Assembly: GCA_963681505.1 (NCBI GenBank)
Contig: OY811971.1
Coordinates: 17,438,234 to 17,502,233, forward strand
DNA length: 64,000 nt
Reading direction: 5' to 3'
From: Eunapius fragilis
Lineage: Eukaryota > Porifera > Demospongiae > Spongillida > Spongillidae
Shown: piece by piece, positions 46,046 to 59,224 of the stretch
Layout of the letters: every line of letters begins with the position of its first letter
Numbering within the stretch: the stretch's first letter is position 1
Made by a program: the position numbers and the translations under genes
The notes under the pieces: generated by a model
The model's input: the letters and a program-made list of their open reading frames with translations, nothing else
Told to the model about the DNA's origin: nothing
The model's database searches: none

Positions 46046-47149
46046 GAAAAAAAATCCGTGTCTAATGAACAATAGCAAGCATGCATGGAACAGAGCAATG
46101 TACCAGCAATTAACACGTTAAATGTCTGTTAGCAAAAAGTTTCAAAAAAAGGCTTCACGATGGCTACAACCTTTTGAAAACAATGTGCAAAAAACGTAGT
46201 ATACGATAGCGTATATTATTGCGTATATTTTGCGTATACCATCAATATGCCAAGGGTAGTGTATATTACGAATATCCACCTGGTATATTTTAAGAATCCA
46301 CAGGTGACAATTATTCATTGCGCGTATTCTCGAAGTATTAAGAATACGCAAACCACAATGAATTTGCAAATTAGATAACTTACGTAAAAATAGAAATGAC
46401 TTTGATATGACTCTTCAGATTATAAGTTTGAACCTCTCGATCAAGAATGTATGGCTGTATGTTTCCAATGTGATTTCGAACGTAGAGCATTATGGACATA
46501 CAGTAGTGGTCAATAAAAACTTCATGGATCGGATTCGTAGTCGGTATTAAAGGAATTGGTAGTTGCCAGCATGGGAACGCCTCTATAGACTTGGATCAAG
46601 AGGCAAATATCAAGAATCGTATGAAGACTCGTAGCGCGAGTCGTAGGCAGTATGCTCGATATCCACGTAGATATGAATTATCAAATTTAAAACATTAAAT
46701 TTCTTAATAACCCTCTAACTATTTTGATGGTTTTAATTCGAATACCTATACCTTCAACAAAAAATTTACAAGGTATGTGATCAGATAGTTTTGATGCCAG
46801 AATTATAAGCTGTAGTGGGACCACATGCGTAATATTCGATTCGGACAATGCAGGATCATACATAGCCAGCCACTTGAAAGTGGCCGGGGTGTCGACATCG
46901 TTCTGTTTGGGACTCGACTTATAGCGAGCGGTGGATTCACAACTGGGCCAATGGAGGGGGGGGGGGGGCGCTTCAGGTCCGAGTTATGGCAGCCTAGTAC
47001 CACACCCGGGAGCCGTCCATTTCTATATATAACTTGTAGTGGATGGTAGTCGTCGGGAGGGGGTCGTTCGACCGACCCGACCCAACAACCCCCCCCCCCC
47101 CCCCTCCCCCATCTCCTGGCTAGGTTTGGTGTATATGCTTCAAATTGGT
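46046..47149. other. Spacer with TATACG-rich partial palindromes and G/C runs
   Basis: 46190-46350 contains gtatac/gcgtata motifs in inverse order, related to 50675-50830. Poly(G) near 46957 and poly(C) near 47091. No gene. Confidence 0.5.
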
Positions 47150-47535
47150 CGAGTTGTCACCCCAATTGTCTCCTAAGAGTCATGTGACTCTGATGGGTGT
47201 GGCTATCTAAAGTGAGTGGTTTACTTTTAATAATGCAATTTACAACCTTTCATGTCTATCTGTGTAGATATGTGACACATGGTTTGGTGTTTAAATTGGT
47301 CAGAGTTGTCACCCGGTCAAGTAGAGGTCATGTGACTCTAATGGGGATGTGACTGTCTGATGGTGACACTGATGGGTATAGCTATCTCAGGTGAGTGGTT
47401 TGCTTCTAATGACAAACTTTCATGTCTGCACATTCAAGTGTATGTGATGCAAGGTTTGCTGTTTAAGCTCCCACCCCAATGGTAGGGGTCAAGTGACTGA
47501 TGGTTATGAGTGGTTTGCTTCACGTTCACATTCAA
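47140..47535. repeat. Degenerate ~130-bp repeats
   Basis: Three diverged copies of a block with gttgtcacccc, gtcatgtgactc, tgatgggt.tggctatct and gtgagtggttt. They lead straight into the 154-bp array. Confidence 0.7.
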
Positions 47536-48191
47536 AATGTGAAATTGAGCTCTAAATTCTGTCACAATTCAGAGCAGCATGTCACCACGACAGTCCACAT
47601 TGCAGGGTGAAGAGAGTGACCCACCCCCATGATGAGCCTGTGACCGGAAGTGGGCGTTACCGCCACGTGAGTCATAGTGTCTCTGTTTAAATGTGAAATT
47701 GAGCTCTAAATTCTGTCACAATTCAGAGCAGCATGTCACCACGACAGTCCACATTGCAGGGTGCAGAGAGTGACCCACCCCCAAGATGAGCCTGTGACCG
47801 GAAGTGGGCGTTACCGCCACGTGAGTCATAGTGTCTCTGTTAAAATGTGAAATTGAGCTCTAAATTCTGTCACAATTCAGAGCAGCATGTCACCACGACA
47901 GTCCACATTGCAGGGTGAAGAGAGTGACCCACCCCCAAGATGAGCCTGTGACCGGAAGTGGGCGTTACCGCCACGTGAGTCATAGTGTCTCTGTTAAAAT
48001 GTGAAATTGAGCTCTAAATTCTGTCACAATTCAGAGCAGCATGTCACCACGACAGTCCACATTGCAGGGTGAAGAGAGTGACCCATCCCCAAGATGAGCC
48101 TGTGACCGGAAGTGGGCGTTACTGCCACGTGAGTCATAGTGTTTCTGTTCAAATGTGGAATTGAGCCCTAAATTCTGTCTCAATTCAGGAC
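47536..48191. repeat. 154-bp satellite-like tandem array, 4.3 copies
   Basis: Units start at 47536, 47690, 47844, 47998 and 48152 (partial), an exact 154-bp period with only a few substitutions. Each unit has an imperfect palindrome (ctctaaattctgtcacaatt then cagag) and the motif ccacgtgagtcat, which overlaps a CACGTG E-box with a TGAGTCA AP-1-like site. Near-identity points to recent expansion or homogenisation. Confidence 0.95.
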
Positions 48192-48490
48192 ATCATGGCT
48201 GGCTACTTTAAAGGGCAAGGAAGCTTTGACATCACACCACTATTGACACCAGACCATCATCATTGTACATCAGCACATGCGTGTATATATGTACATATTG
48301 ATTAACACATGTGTAACTTTAGTATCGTGGTCATTACCATCACATGGTTCATGGACATTACAATGAGATTGTTACGACCTTCAACACTTAGAACAGCCTA
48401 ATATAAATATGTGAACACCTCAGTATAAACCTACAGTCCCTGAGAAAGACCAAAATGAGAGTTAATGGAACATCAATTATAAATATAAAC

Positions 48491-48765
48491 ATCCCAACCA
48501 ATCATGTTTCAATGGCTATACCATGTACTAGGTATGTGTAAACATAGGGGAAACAGTTCAGAATGGCTTTCTACATGGGTCATGATCATCACATGCAAAA
48601 GGAAAAGGGGCTCGCGATCGGGTACCCAGGATTAACACCTGAAGAATGCCTGTTGAATATCCCAACAAAGCATGTTTCAATGCGTATACCATGTGATAAG
48701 TATGCATAAACATAGAAGCAGCAGTTCTGAATGACTTTCTACTTGGGTCATGATTATCACAGCTC
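48491..48765. repeat. Direct duplication of a ~100-bp block
   Basis: The block beginning catgtttcaatg and ending gggtcatgat.atcaca occurs twice (about 48508-48593 and 48672-48762) with about 15% difference. Confidence 0.7.
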
Positions 48766-49505
48766 TCGCACATAGCACCTATCGGATTGAATCATGTATA
48801 AAAATTAAGAACGCGCGTGCATTCTTTTCGCATGTATCGAATTATGAATTAATGCCGGCACAGTTAGAACAACACCTCAAGGTTTGCATCCTATATGATG
48901 CAGTTCTAAGATTCATAAACATAAAATAACAATATTAATAGTAATAATATGCAATGCATGCACATTAATGTTTTGTTCAGTGCATGATTAATACCTATTA
49001 GCGGCTGATCATGTACAAGTATAGATGCATACAACATACACTTGTGGCTCTAGACCATGTGACGGTGCATAGAAAGCATTTTGCATTGAGGAGCTATGCA
49101 TCTGATCGAACTTATATAGACGGCTGTATTTGTTATTATGCCACGCCCCCACCTTGTGCCATAGATTATATACATATATCATCATGGGAAAGCTGAGCTG
49201 CTCATTGTGGTTACGTGACACTGGAATACCCTTCACAACTTCAACCGGCTACCGAGCGTCTTACCAATCAGAACACAAATAGCACAATGCATGCTAATCT
49301 CATACTACAAAATAGTCTAGCAAACCCAGCTACGCGTTTCTTCAGAAGTGGATTACCGTGAATATTAGTGCACTTCACAAGCCCCACACATACGTGATAC
49401 CATAGATAGTAAAACTATCTAGTGAATTGAAAGTTTGAAACGACATTTGTCATACATGTTGACTACGTTTATAAACTTATTAAATTAATTACAAGTGTAC
49501 TAGTA
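48766..49505. other. A/T-rich spacer, no gene seen
   Basis: Nothing recognised beyond short ATG-started frames without family resemblance. Confidence 0.5.
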
Positions 49506-50465
49506 ATTTGGCGCCAAACTACCACGCGGAGTGGGCGATCGAGGTCGCAGGGATATCAGGCAGCTGCCAGCACACCAGAAAGAACTGGATGACGGACGTC
49601 AGGTTAGTCCAAAAGTATATAGAGATGTTCATAGTTCGTAAACCATTTTGTTTATGCCAAGACATTTTGACGATGCCTCACCCGGCAAATTGCCAGGACA
49701 GCGCAGCGTCCGCGGACTTGGATTTCAGGTAAGTTCACCGGCCATGGAATAGCAAGTCGTCGCTGATATACTAAGACACATCGATGAAGCTGTATTGCAT
49801 CGCAAGGATATGGTGGAAGCCCCACTGAAATATAGGTAAGGCATATTTCAGAATTCTAGCAGTCAGAAGGAAGATCAGCACTTCAGTTCGGCTTGATGAA
49901 AGGTAAGCGATTGTGCGCTTGTTTCTAACGCAATCACGACCATGTATCGCGGCAGAGTTCGATGAAGACCTTCACGCTATTGTCGCTACAGTTAAAGGTA
50001 GAGCCTATTTATTCACCCTACCACCATATCCTCCTTTTACTAGGTGGTACAAGCGAACTCAGGGTAATTGAAGGCTATTAAGCTCAACAGCGTACGTCCT
50101 ACCTATGTCTTGTTATGCTCTTTTCCTGCTGTAGCATTTGGTTGTTATGCAGACAGAAGAAAGGCTATTGTGGCGTAGTTGTGGGAGAAAGGGTGCCAAA
50201 TGCTGATAGAAGAAGAGAAGCAGTTATGGGGGACATCAAGCCTACAATGATGTCAGAAGAGGAGAGCGACGACCAGAACGCTCAAACTCTACAACGTCGC
50301 CGTCCGTTGTGACGTTCTGACACGCTAAATGACTTGATTGATGACTTGGATGAACGAATAAAAGGAACCAGCAACTCGAGGCTCCATCCATAGAAGCAGA
50401 AAGTTGAAGGACCGCTCTTAGACGCATCCAGTCCACCAACTGCACAACCCTGGATGATTCGAGAG
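49506..50465 (+). pseudogene. Possible decayed transposon gene tail
   Basis: The late part is protein-like: KPTMMSEEESDD, then in the same frame past a TGA, RSDTLNDLIDDLDERIKGTS, and a further stop. Upstream, GT-AG-like pieces at 49508-49730 are too short to judge. Family not recognised. Confidence 0.25.
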
Positions 50466-51143
50466 AAAGCTTGAACGTTATAACGCATTTTATGTTTTCT
50501 TTTATCGATTGCATTGATAATTTTATTATAAATTTGATCATGAGTACACAAATAGAAACAAGCTAGTATACAGTGAACAGTTTCGGAGACGTTTCCAAAT
50601 ATGTGCTGAGTACGGAAGCGGACATGGTGCACGGAGACATATGTTAACAAACCCATAATAAGCGCACGTGATAGTATCGAGTATACGCAAAATATACGAC
50701 ATGAGATTCTGGTTCTATCCGCAAAATATACCAATGCGTATTCTTTGCGTATAGCATGTGTATATTCATATGTATATTTAGCATATACGCAGAGTATACA
50801 CTATCGTATATCCAACTTGTAGCACAGTGAAATTCATTGCCGATTTCAATATAGCAGATCCGGTCTGTTAGGTGTTTGTGAACATGTATAGAACCATGAT
50901 ATGATTCAGCCTCTCTTGGGACATGGTTGCTCTCAGGTAGGACTTTATTCGGCGTAAACGAACCTTATTACCGAAGCTTCTTTCGGAAAGGGATACAATC
51001 TTGGTTGGTGCACTGGTTCAGGAAGTCGCTGAAGCTGAAGTCGCCATAATGACACTTGCAACAGCATGTAATTCACTAGCAGCAGCTGCTCAGCTGATTT
51101 GAATTACATCAATACATGCTCGTATAATGGTAAATATACGTGA
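50466..51143. other. Spacer with TATACG-type partial palindromes
   Basis: 50675-50830 mirrors the TATACG-rich stretch at 46190-46350. No gene. Confidence 0.5.
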
Positions 51144-51147
51144 TATT

Positions 51148-51305
51148 TGTTACCTCTGTCAACACCCAATAGAGTGTACTGGCTACACTTCAGGGGTGTT
51201 GGCCATAACACTCCTGAGCGGTTACCACTACACCCCAGGGGGTGTCATTTTTAAATATCCATACGAACACCCCTAAGTGTGTTGCGGTAACACCTTTTTT
51301 TTAAC
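51148..51305. repeat. Dispersed repeat family D, copy 1
   Basis: Matches 53652-53803: ttacctctgtcaacac, atagagtgta.tggctacact, tcaggggtgttggc, catacgaacacc, taagtgtg.tgcggtaacac. Both ends read (g)ttacc/ggtaac, so it may be a palindromic MITE. Confidence 0.75.
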
Positions 51306-51399
51306 AGTGTACCTTCGACTTGAGGGTCGTTCCGATGAAGAGCCATTCAACGAGAATTCTAATTGACACGCTTCGCAAGGCACCGCCCACAATTCGACC

Positions 51400-51960
51400 A
51401 CTGCACAGCGCACAAGTCGACTACTGCACTCCGCACTACTGCACTCCGTAATACTGCGCTCCGCGATCCGCATTCCGCAACTCTGTAATACTGCGCTCCG
51501 CATTCCGCACTACTCAGTGGCGGACGCAGGATTTAAAGAAAGGGGGGGTTGTAGTGGAGGGGGGTCACCAATAGGCGGAGGGTGCGTGAGGGGGATGTGC
51601 CCCCTCCCGCGCGAAGCGCGGAAGCTTTTGAAAACGTTAATTCGGTGTGCTAAAAATGCATGAAAAAATTACGAGTTTTTTTTACTTAAGCCGCATTTTG
51701 GGTATTATGTAATAGGAGGAAAGGGGGGGTTGCAACCCCCCAACCCCCCCCCCCCCCCCCCCCCTCCGTCCGCCAGTGCTACTGCACTCCGTAATACTGC
51801 ACTCCGCATTTCCGCACTACTGTACTCCGTAATACTGCACTACGCACTACGTCATTTCGTGCTCGTGCACTCCGTCAACTGTTTGGCTGCGCTGCGTCTA
51901 CTGTTTGGCTGCGCTGCGTCTACTGTTTCTAGGATCTGCGTGCATTGTTCGCGCGCGCGA
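51400..51960. repeat. ~13-15 bp minisatellite, split by a MITE
   Basis: Many variants of tactgcactccgtaa on both sides of the element at 51515-51778, which therefore landed inside the array. Confidence 0.75.
51515..51778. mobile_element. hAT-like MITE, 264 bp
   Basis: Ends cagtggcggacgcagg and tccgtccgccagtg. The interior has a cgcgcgaagcgcgg hairpin and ends in a 21-base poly(C) run next to the right terminus. Confidence 0.75.
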
Positions 51961-52700
51961 CCTACCGGGTCACCGTACCTTATGCGTGTCATGAGTTCTG
52001 TGAGACATCCAAATACACGTGTTGCCATAAGGTTCTACTAATTTTATTATTTCTGTCATGCACCATGCATTTTCATTTTCGCATGCACACAGACACCCCT
52101 GAAAGCTGAAGGTTGCCATAGAGGGGTGTGACTTGGATGTGTGGGTCACCATGGAGATCATATGATGGGTGTGATACCTCATTAAGAGCTTAGTGAGTCA
52201 ATAGCTGGGTGGGGTTTCATTTTCATGGCATGAAGACTGTTCACCCTTTTACTTCACCAAAGGTTGCCATGGAGGGATCATGCATGACTGGTTGCCTACA
52301 TGCTTTCCTTCCCCCCTCCCTCCTACCTCCTCCTTTCTCCTCCTCCCCCTCCCTCCTACCTCCTCCCTCTTCCTCCTCCTCCCCCAAATGACTCAGGGTC
52401 AGTCAGTAGACCAAATGGTCTTCCCTTTCCTACCAACATAACATGTCAACGTTGCTCTGGTCCTAACCTCCTACTTAAGTGGTAAATGCTAACATGCACA
52501 TGAATGCACCTATCCATGATGGTCTGAGGCTGTTGGCATCATTACCTTCACCCCACAGAGGGTGCGGTCTTTAGTTTACCTGAGCGGTGCTATGCTGGAG
52601 GAGAGTGGGTGGAGCTTATATATGGAACCTTCACTGACTACACAGGGTAAGTTCCCTTACCACCATCATTACCATTAATTTAATAATGTAAATAAGTGCA

Positions 52701-52701
<1 letters not shown>

Positions 52702-52734
<33 letters not shown>
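52702..52734. repeat. 33-base poly(G) run
   Basis: Longest of at least nine long poly(G)/poly(C) runs in the window. Confidence 0.9.
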
Positions 52735-52736
<2 letters not shown>

Positions 52737-54185
52737 TATCATAATTGGATCAACTGTTTATCAGTAAAAATTTATCTGTATAAATATTCATCATGTTTTG
52801 TATTCGTGTTGGGTTATGTTGAACGTGCGACAAGGTGAACTTGTGGAACGTCGCGGGAATCAACCAGGAATGGACCCTGCAAAACATTGATATCATCTTG
52901 AGTATTTGGCTGTGTATTATATTTAATTGCGCATGCGTCACCCTTTACACGTACTTCTCTGTTCGTGACCATTAATGGCGCGTTCAAATCTGTTTGTAAA
53001 AGGTAGGTTTGCATTGTGATTTTATGCTTGGTTTTAACCCAGTTGTTTTCTTCCAACGTTTAGCAATGTATCATTCGAGTAAAAAAGTTGAGCGCTTTAA
53101 TTGGAGAGTGTATCTAGTTTTTCGTGGTGAGAATACTAGTACAGCAGTTCGGAATGCCTGTATAACTCCTTCTCTCTGCAGACTATAGATAGCTGCCATA
53201 TTTACGCTAAGAAAGAATTTACTGCTGTGCTACCCAGCTACTGCAGTGTACCTACCGCGAGCCACTGCATAAGGAATCGAGGTTCCTTTTCACAGTTCAA
53301 ATACGCCATTACAAAGTTCATAAGACTAAAAGGACACGCCCTACCAAGCTTTCGAGGTACGCTTCACTATCAGTACGGTTGACGTTATTATTACAGTATG
53401 GTCTCTGCTTCTCGAACGGGACGGCTGCATGCACCCAAAATTTAAGGTCAGACATGTCTTGTACTGTAACCTGACCTTTACTTATTTCTCTTAATTTTTG
53501 TAGTCAGAGAAACAACCTCCTTGATCGTCATAGCGTGTAAAGACACCTTTATATGTGTTTTCTTTATGTTGTATTTATTTATCAAAATTTTATTAAAATC
53601 AATTGAACCTGTTGTTGTATAGTTTATTAATATCAATTTATGTTGAGATCATCAATATACCTCTGTCAACACGCATAGAGTGTATTGGCTACACTTCAGG
53701 GGTGTTGGCTGTAACAATCCTGAGCAGTTACCATGGGGCATTTTTAAACATGCATACGAACACCACTAAGTGTGCTGCGGTAACACCTTTAAAAAAAATA
53801 GGGTGAGTGCATAGGGAGGAAGTGTGGGTGCATAGGGAAGGTGTGTGCATATGGATATATATGTGCATGGGGGAGATCTGGGTACATAGGCACAGTCAGC
53901 TACTGGAATAAGCTGAAATAGAGAATGTGCTGTGTAATGGTGAGGTCATCTCACATCAATGGTCCACTGCCACTATCACTCCATTTACCCCATCACTATT
54001 CCTTCATACTCCCATCACTAACCCCTCACATCCCCCATCACTAGGCCCCTCCCATCCCCATCACTAGGCCCCTCCCATCTCCCTCAAGCTTATGTAATGT
54101 AGGCATTCCTTGTACATGTATACACATGCGCATGCATGCACACTCACATGCACACACACATACAACACACTCTATACACTTACAT
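52735..54185. other. Spacer with repeat family D copy 2
   Basis: 53652-53803 is a diverged copy of 51148-51305. 53990-54090 has short catcactaggcccctcccat repeats. No gene recognised. Confidence 0.55.
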
Positions 54186-54189
54186 CAGC

Positions 54190-54690
54190 AGTGATGTCAA
54201 CATTCACCTCTTCTATATATCTCTGTAGGCTCCCTGGTACTGGATAGTCCTTCATCTTTTCCCACAGCTTTGCACTACTGGTCCGTAGTGTTGGGGCAAA
54301 AGAAATGAAATAAAAACAGATGCATGCGCATACATGTAGGCCATCTTTGCATGGTCACAGGCTATCATTGCCTATCTTGGAATCTACATGTGGCACATTC
54401 AGTGAAGATGTGCCCCCAGATAAGTCCTGGAAGCTTGCACACACTGCCATCATGCTCTGATAGGAGTGTTCTGTGTATCTCTCAAATGATGGTGGTGGTA
54501 AGGACCACTGGGCAGCAGAGCACAAACACACATCCCCAGTACAATTACTTCAGCAAGTTTTGGCTCTACAGCAGTGATGTCAACATTCAACTCTGGTACA
54601 GGATAGTCCTTCATCTTATTCCACACATTTTTGTCATCAATGCGCTGGTGAATCTTGCTGCAGGAGTGTCGAAGTTACTGATTGGGATTC
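54190..54690 (-). CDS. Two related exon-like segments of unknown family
   Basis: Minus strand. 54560-54690 encodes IDDKNVWNKMKDYPVPELNV then DITAVEP. 54190-54300 encodes AKLWEKMKDYPVPGSLQRYI then EEVNVDITADV. The shared W.KMKDYPVP and NVDITA blocks suggest a duplicated exon or a two-copy gene. Both tgatgtcaacattca stretches are nearly identical in DNA. Splice borders unclear. Confidence 0.3.
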
Positions 54691-55765
54691 AGTTCAAACA
54701 ACAGATTGTTGGGAATCTTAGGTCATAACCATTAGAGAACCTAGACAATGAGGCATTGATAAAACCATATGACCGTTTGGACTCTGAAGAACTTAAGAGC
54801 CCTTGTACGCTTTATTTTTGTTACAATCATGTGATATTCCTGCAGTGCATAATATTGGAGAGGGATTACTTTGTGACTCGACCAATCTCTTCTGAACCAC
54901 GAAGACCTATTTTGTCTACCGTATGCATGGCGAACTTGAAAGGAGATAACTCAGGTATGTATGTTTACTGTATAGCGCGTTATATCACCAAGTTTACATA
55001 CAAGCTAGAATGGGTGGTTCGGCGAACTGCCATACACAGCTAGAAATTGTGTATGGAATTTGAAAGGGAAAGTTGCATGATGTAAAAAACTTTTGCGAAC
55101 AATATATTGATATCTCGACTTCGCTAAGTTATCAGAGAGGCTCATCGAAATTTACGCGTGCGCATAATTGTAACTCCACGATGGGCTGGCTAATTTCCGA
55201 AGTTGTAGAAGACATAGGTGCCTCTTGGAAAATACGAAATAATGTTCTTTTCGTACAACGTCTGAATGTACATAAATTCGACCAGAGAAACAGCTGTTAT
55301 TACCGATAAAACAATATGCGGTGATATTATAAAAACTGTGATCCCCGTAATGACTATATTCTAACGGTCATACGATTTTTGTCTTTCAACATTTCTATTC
55401 CAAAAATGGCATGTTGTAGGCCTAATGCGCATTAAATACTCATTATAAGTTATATGTAGTGGAATTTCTACGTGCATTTATCGATGTATTATATATGTAA
55501 ATTTTTGACGTCCACTTGAAAAATAAAATTACCCCAGGTAATGAATAACCTGAAAGAGTTTGGAGTATATAAAACCTTATTTTAAAATAGAAGTGTAAAT
55601 TACATCAGTAACAAACTGCACCAATGTTATAGATTCATCTTCTCCATCATCAGTTTTTTCCACTGTCCAATATGAAATAATGAATTTAATACCTCGATTA
55701 CTGTTCCTTACAAACAGCACTTTTCTTTTTTGTTTTTTTTTCTTGTTATATATTTTTTACATGTT
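54691..55765. other. No recognised gene
   Basis: Possible first exon at 54929-54954 (MANLKGDNS, then a gtatgt donor) with no continuation found. The rest is A/T-rich. Confidence 0.4.
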
Positions 55766-55769
55766 ACTA

Positions 55770-56423
55770 CACACAAAGTTGCACAAAACTAGCCTTCAAG
55801 CAAGTAGCCAACCTAGCATTGAACGCACGTGCATTGGCTCGAACTAGTATGAGACCTAGTCTCCCATAGACGTTATTCAACATTGTTGTCTTTGAGGAAT
55901 GGCTTTGAGCCGCAAGTCGTGATGCGAGTTCTCCAAAAAAACTGGCCTGCAGTTCTTCCCCAAGAACCAAATGTCTCCACCACTAATGGTGCACACTTCC
56001 ATCCCAATTCGGAGCAGATTGTATCATTGCATGTGTGCTTTCTCTCTCCTGTTTGCCTTGCTGCTGCACCTGCCACCACACCCACTTCAGACGAAATGTT
56101 TGATATAAGCGGGGAGGTGATGGACACATCAATGGCTGCAGGCTTATCACTATTGGACCAGCTTGGGGTGAGTATATCTGCTGGTCTGTTAGTCTCCTTT
56201 CATGACCCAAACCTGCATCTGCTTGGAGTTTTGGGTTCAGAAGGCTTCGCTTGTAAAAATCAAAAATAGCATTGTGCAGAGCATTGTGGCGCACCACTAC
56301 ATCTCCTCCAAATTTGTAAGTAATTTTTTGTTCATTCCAGGTGACATGTTCTGCTCCTGCTCTATGAATAACATGAAGGGTTTTTATAACTTCCAATGGA
56401 TCTGAGGAAATGTTAATTTGCAT
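55770..56423 (-). pseudogene. Non-LTR retrotransposon-type C-terminal fragment
   Basis: On minus: VVVRHNALHNAIFDFYKRSL, then in another frame VSITSPL..., KHTCNDTICSELGWKCAPLV and VETFGSWG, and in a third FFGELASRLAAQSHS, NVYGRLGLILVRANAR. The 'RHN.L...I.....' and 'GW...PLVVE.FG.WG' patterns are typical of the region after reverse transcriptase in many invertebrate retroelement proteins. At least two frame changes. No RT core found upstream (56.4-57.3 kb). Confidence 0.6.
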
Positions 56424-59224
56424 TCGTTAGCAAGTGTAGACTCTACATTTTTTCAGGTTTGCCTCTTGGTTATCTTGCTTACTTCTTGAAGTCTAAAATG
56501 TTGAATTTTTATTCTCAGTTCATCATTGGCTTTTCTTTGCTGCCATGTAAATCTTGCTGTCTTTATTGCAAATAGTATAAGTTTTTCTTGAATTTTATCA
56601 GCTTTGCCCTGAAGCTAGGATAGAGTTTGATTTTTTGTACATTCGCCTTCCCATCAATGATGCCCATGTAAGCATTAGGTACATGACAAACATGGTAATC
56701 GACAAGACCAAGGACATTTAGAAGTACCGCATCTTTTATGTGCACAAGTTGGCTCCTAGCAGAACTGTACAAAAGTGGTACTCTTAGGTTGGAACCTTTT
56801 CCCAATGCTACAGAAGACACATAATACATTCTAATGGGAGGCCTTACCAAGGGTCTGATCAGATGGCATATTATGCAATGGAGTGGCTTAACTTCTTACT
56901 AGAATATCTTATTGGGAGAGCCATGCAAGTATGGCTCCAGCTGATGCTCAAGAACTTCAAGAGTGCTTCTTACAGCCAAGCTCATAACTTCATGAAATTG
57001 GGATTCCTCATCACTTGATAATTGTGCTTGCATACACAGTAGAGTCACATCTTCTTGACTGAGCTTCTCTCCAAATTAATAACATTTGACGTTGCAGTTA
57101 GAAAGTATCAGGTCCCACACTGTTTTTGCAGTAACACATATTCTGCAGATAATATACCAATCTCTCTTTGATCTTAAAAAGAACTTCGGAATCCAGCCAA
57201 ATAATATAAAACATTGAAACCACTTCCTACATATCGAATAACAGTCCTGGCTTAATATTTTCACAATGCAAAAATTGCTTAAAGCCACTTGGGTCTCCTG
57301 TGCTGTTTGATTTGTATCTTAGATAGCTCATGAATAACTTTTGCCACTGCGCAATCACTGCCAAATGTGCAACATTGGAATGTCATATACTTTTAATGTA
57401 CTTCTAATATTATTTGATATAACATCCAGTGGATGCACCTTACATTTAAGTGTACGCTGAAATAGTTATTCGAGTTTTAACCATTCACAGTGATTGACAC
57501 TAACTCCTTCACTCTTAGTACATCTGAAAAGAGATATGGTATGCGATTGAATCATGTTAAGCATTCACACTTCAAGCTGATAGAATGATCTTGGATGCAT
57601 CCCGCAGTCCTATAACTTGGCCTATGGAGAAAATAAATCATTGCGCACAGTCCAAAAAATTCTGAAAGTTGTATACAACAGCGTTCATAGTTCAATACAA
57701 CAATGCAATATGTGTATTCATAGGACCCAAGTATACATTCCCAAAAAGGGTGTATGTATATCATAATGTGTGGCTCAAAGGTTGATTGGATTACACAATT
57801 CTACAAAGAAGTGTATTATAAATCCAATTACTATTACTCCTAACAGAGTATTGATTCCTTTCTATGAAAACCAAATTCTGTTTTAAAAGGGATAAGCAAA
57901 GACATAGCTGTAACACATTCAAAGGCAAGCTGAAGCATAGTCAGATCATCCTACAAGTTTCATGGTAGATAGAAATTACTTGCTTGCAACATTATTGAGG
58001 AGGACCCATCATTGGAAGAGTACAATAAACAACGTTAATGGACTCTTTAATCAGAAAGCAGTGCATCCTTAATTTAGATATTGCGTTCGATGGTAAAATC
58101 AATACTGCATGAAAGAGTGCTCAAAGCTTCATGATCCAGGCAAATTTGACATAGTCTTTAAACTATTGAGAACTTTATTTTCAACATTACCTAAATCTAC
58201 TTAACCTTCATTACAATCAGTCACAATTTTTACAGCAGATGATTGGATATGCGTAATTGCTATACGTGAAATGGTTTGAAAGTACCTAATAGGTGTTGGA
58301 CTATAAATGTTCAGGGGGACAAATTATGATAAGTTCCGATTGATATACTGTTCCAAATGAATCACTGTAAATTATGTTAACACCGCATCCACGCGAAACG
58401 CGGGGAAATTTAATCTATTTTGGGGCAAAATGATGTATGATTAATTCCCTCTTAAAGAACTGCCTGGTTTTGAGTGGAGATTTCACTACATGTACCATTA
58501 TGAGGCATATTTTTTTTGTATTACAAACAGAGGCATACCATTGGCGCAGTGGTTCTATAGCGTTATCGCTAAGAATAACATATTCCTTCTAGAACATTAC
58601 AATAAATGCATAAAAACGTTGTGACAATGGTTTTAAATAATGGCTCTAAGTTAAATACATGTAATCAACTCGTGGTCAAGAGTGATATGCAGTGCAAGGT
58701 AATGAAAACGGCATTGCTTTTGCAAGGGCAGATTTCAAGAATCTTTCTTCCTGTCTTACTAAATAACATACCATGACTCTATCCAGACAGGTACAGGGTG
58801 GATGTTTTGGTAGAACTTGCAAAACCTGCTTTCACTGGCACCTTAGATGAGCAGACACAGCCCCCTGCCTACCACTAGTGAAAATGTCTTGTAACTTACT
58901 GCTGAAATCAAGTGCAATAGAAGCTTTGGTTTGTTTGATTATGAACCCTCCTATAGTTGTATAACCCATATTTAATCATACATTGATCAATGATAACCGC
59001 AGTTATTGTATGATAACTGGGGTTTTGTTTTCGATTTGTCTTTCGTGGAGCTAGAGTGATTTGCGCTGAAACCTATTGGCATTGATCTCTAGTGTACTAG
59101 AGATCAATATCTCTAGTGTGCAGGATGTGTTTTTCCCATTTCATTACCTGCAGTTGCGGTGTAGATAAAACAGGGTAGCAGTTGGACTGAGAAATTGCGC
59201 TTCGGTACAATAAAAGCGCCAAAG
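56424..59224. other. A/T-rich region with no recognised gene
   Basis: Short frames only. 58385-58460 (accgcatccacgcgaaacgcgg) recurs, diverged, at 62428-62475 and, inverted, near 60290-60325, so it is a repeat family with a small CGCG hairpin. 59080-59120 contains the direct repeat agagatcaatatctctagtg. Confidence 0.5.

Noticed and set aside
45737..46078. Minus ORF of 113 codons in the G/C-rich element
   Set aside because: Coincides with a repetitive self-complementary non-autonomous element and has no protein-like motifs.
52394..52648. Possible two exons (GSVSRPNGLPFP... and a second block before gtaagt)
   Set aside because: Two reading frames are equally open in the second piece and the best one conflicts in phase; not enough to call a gene.
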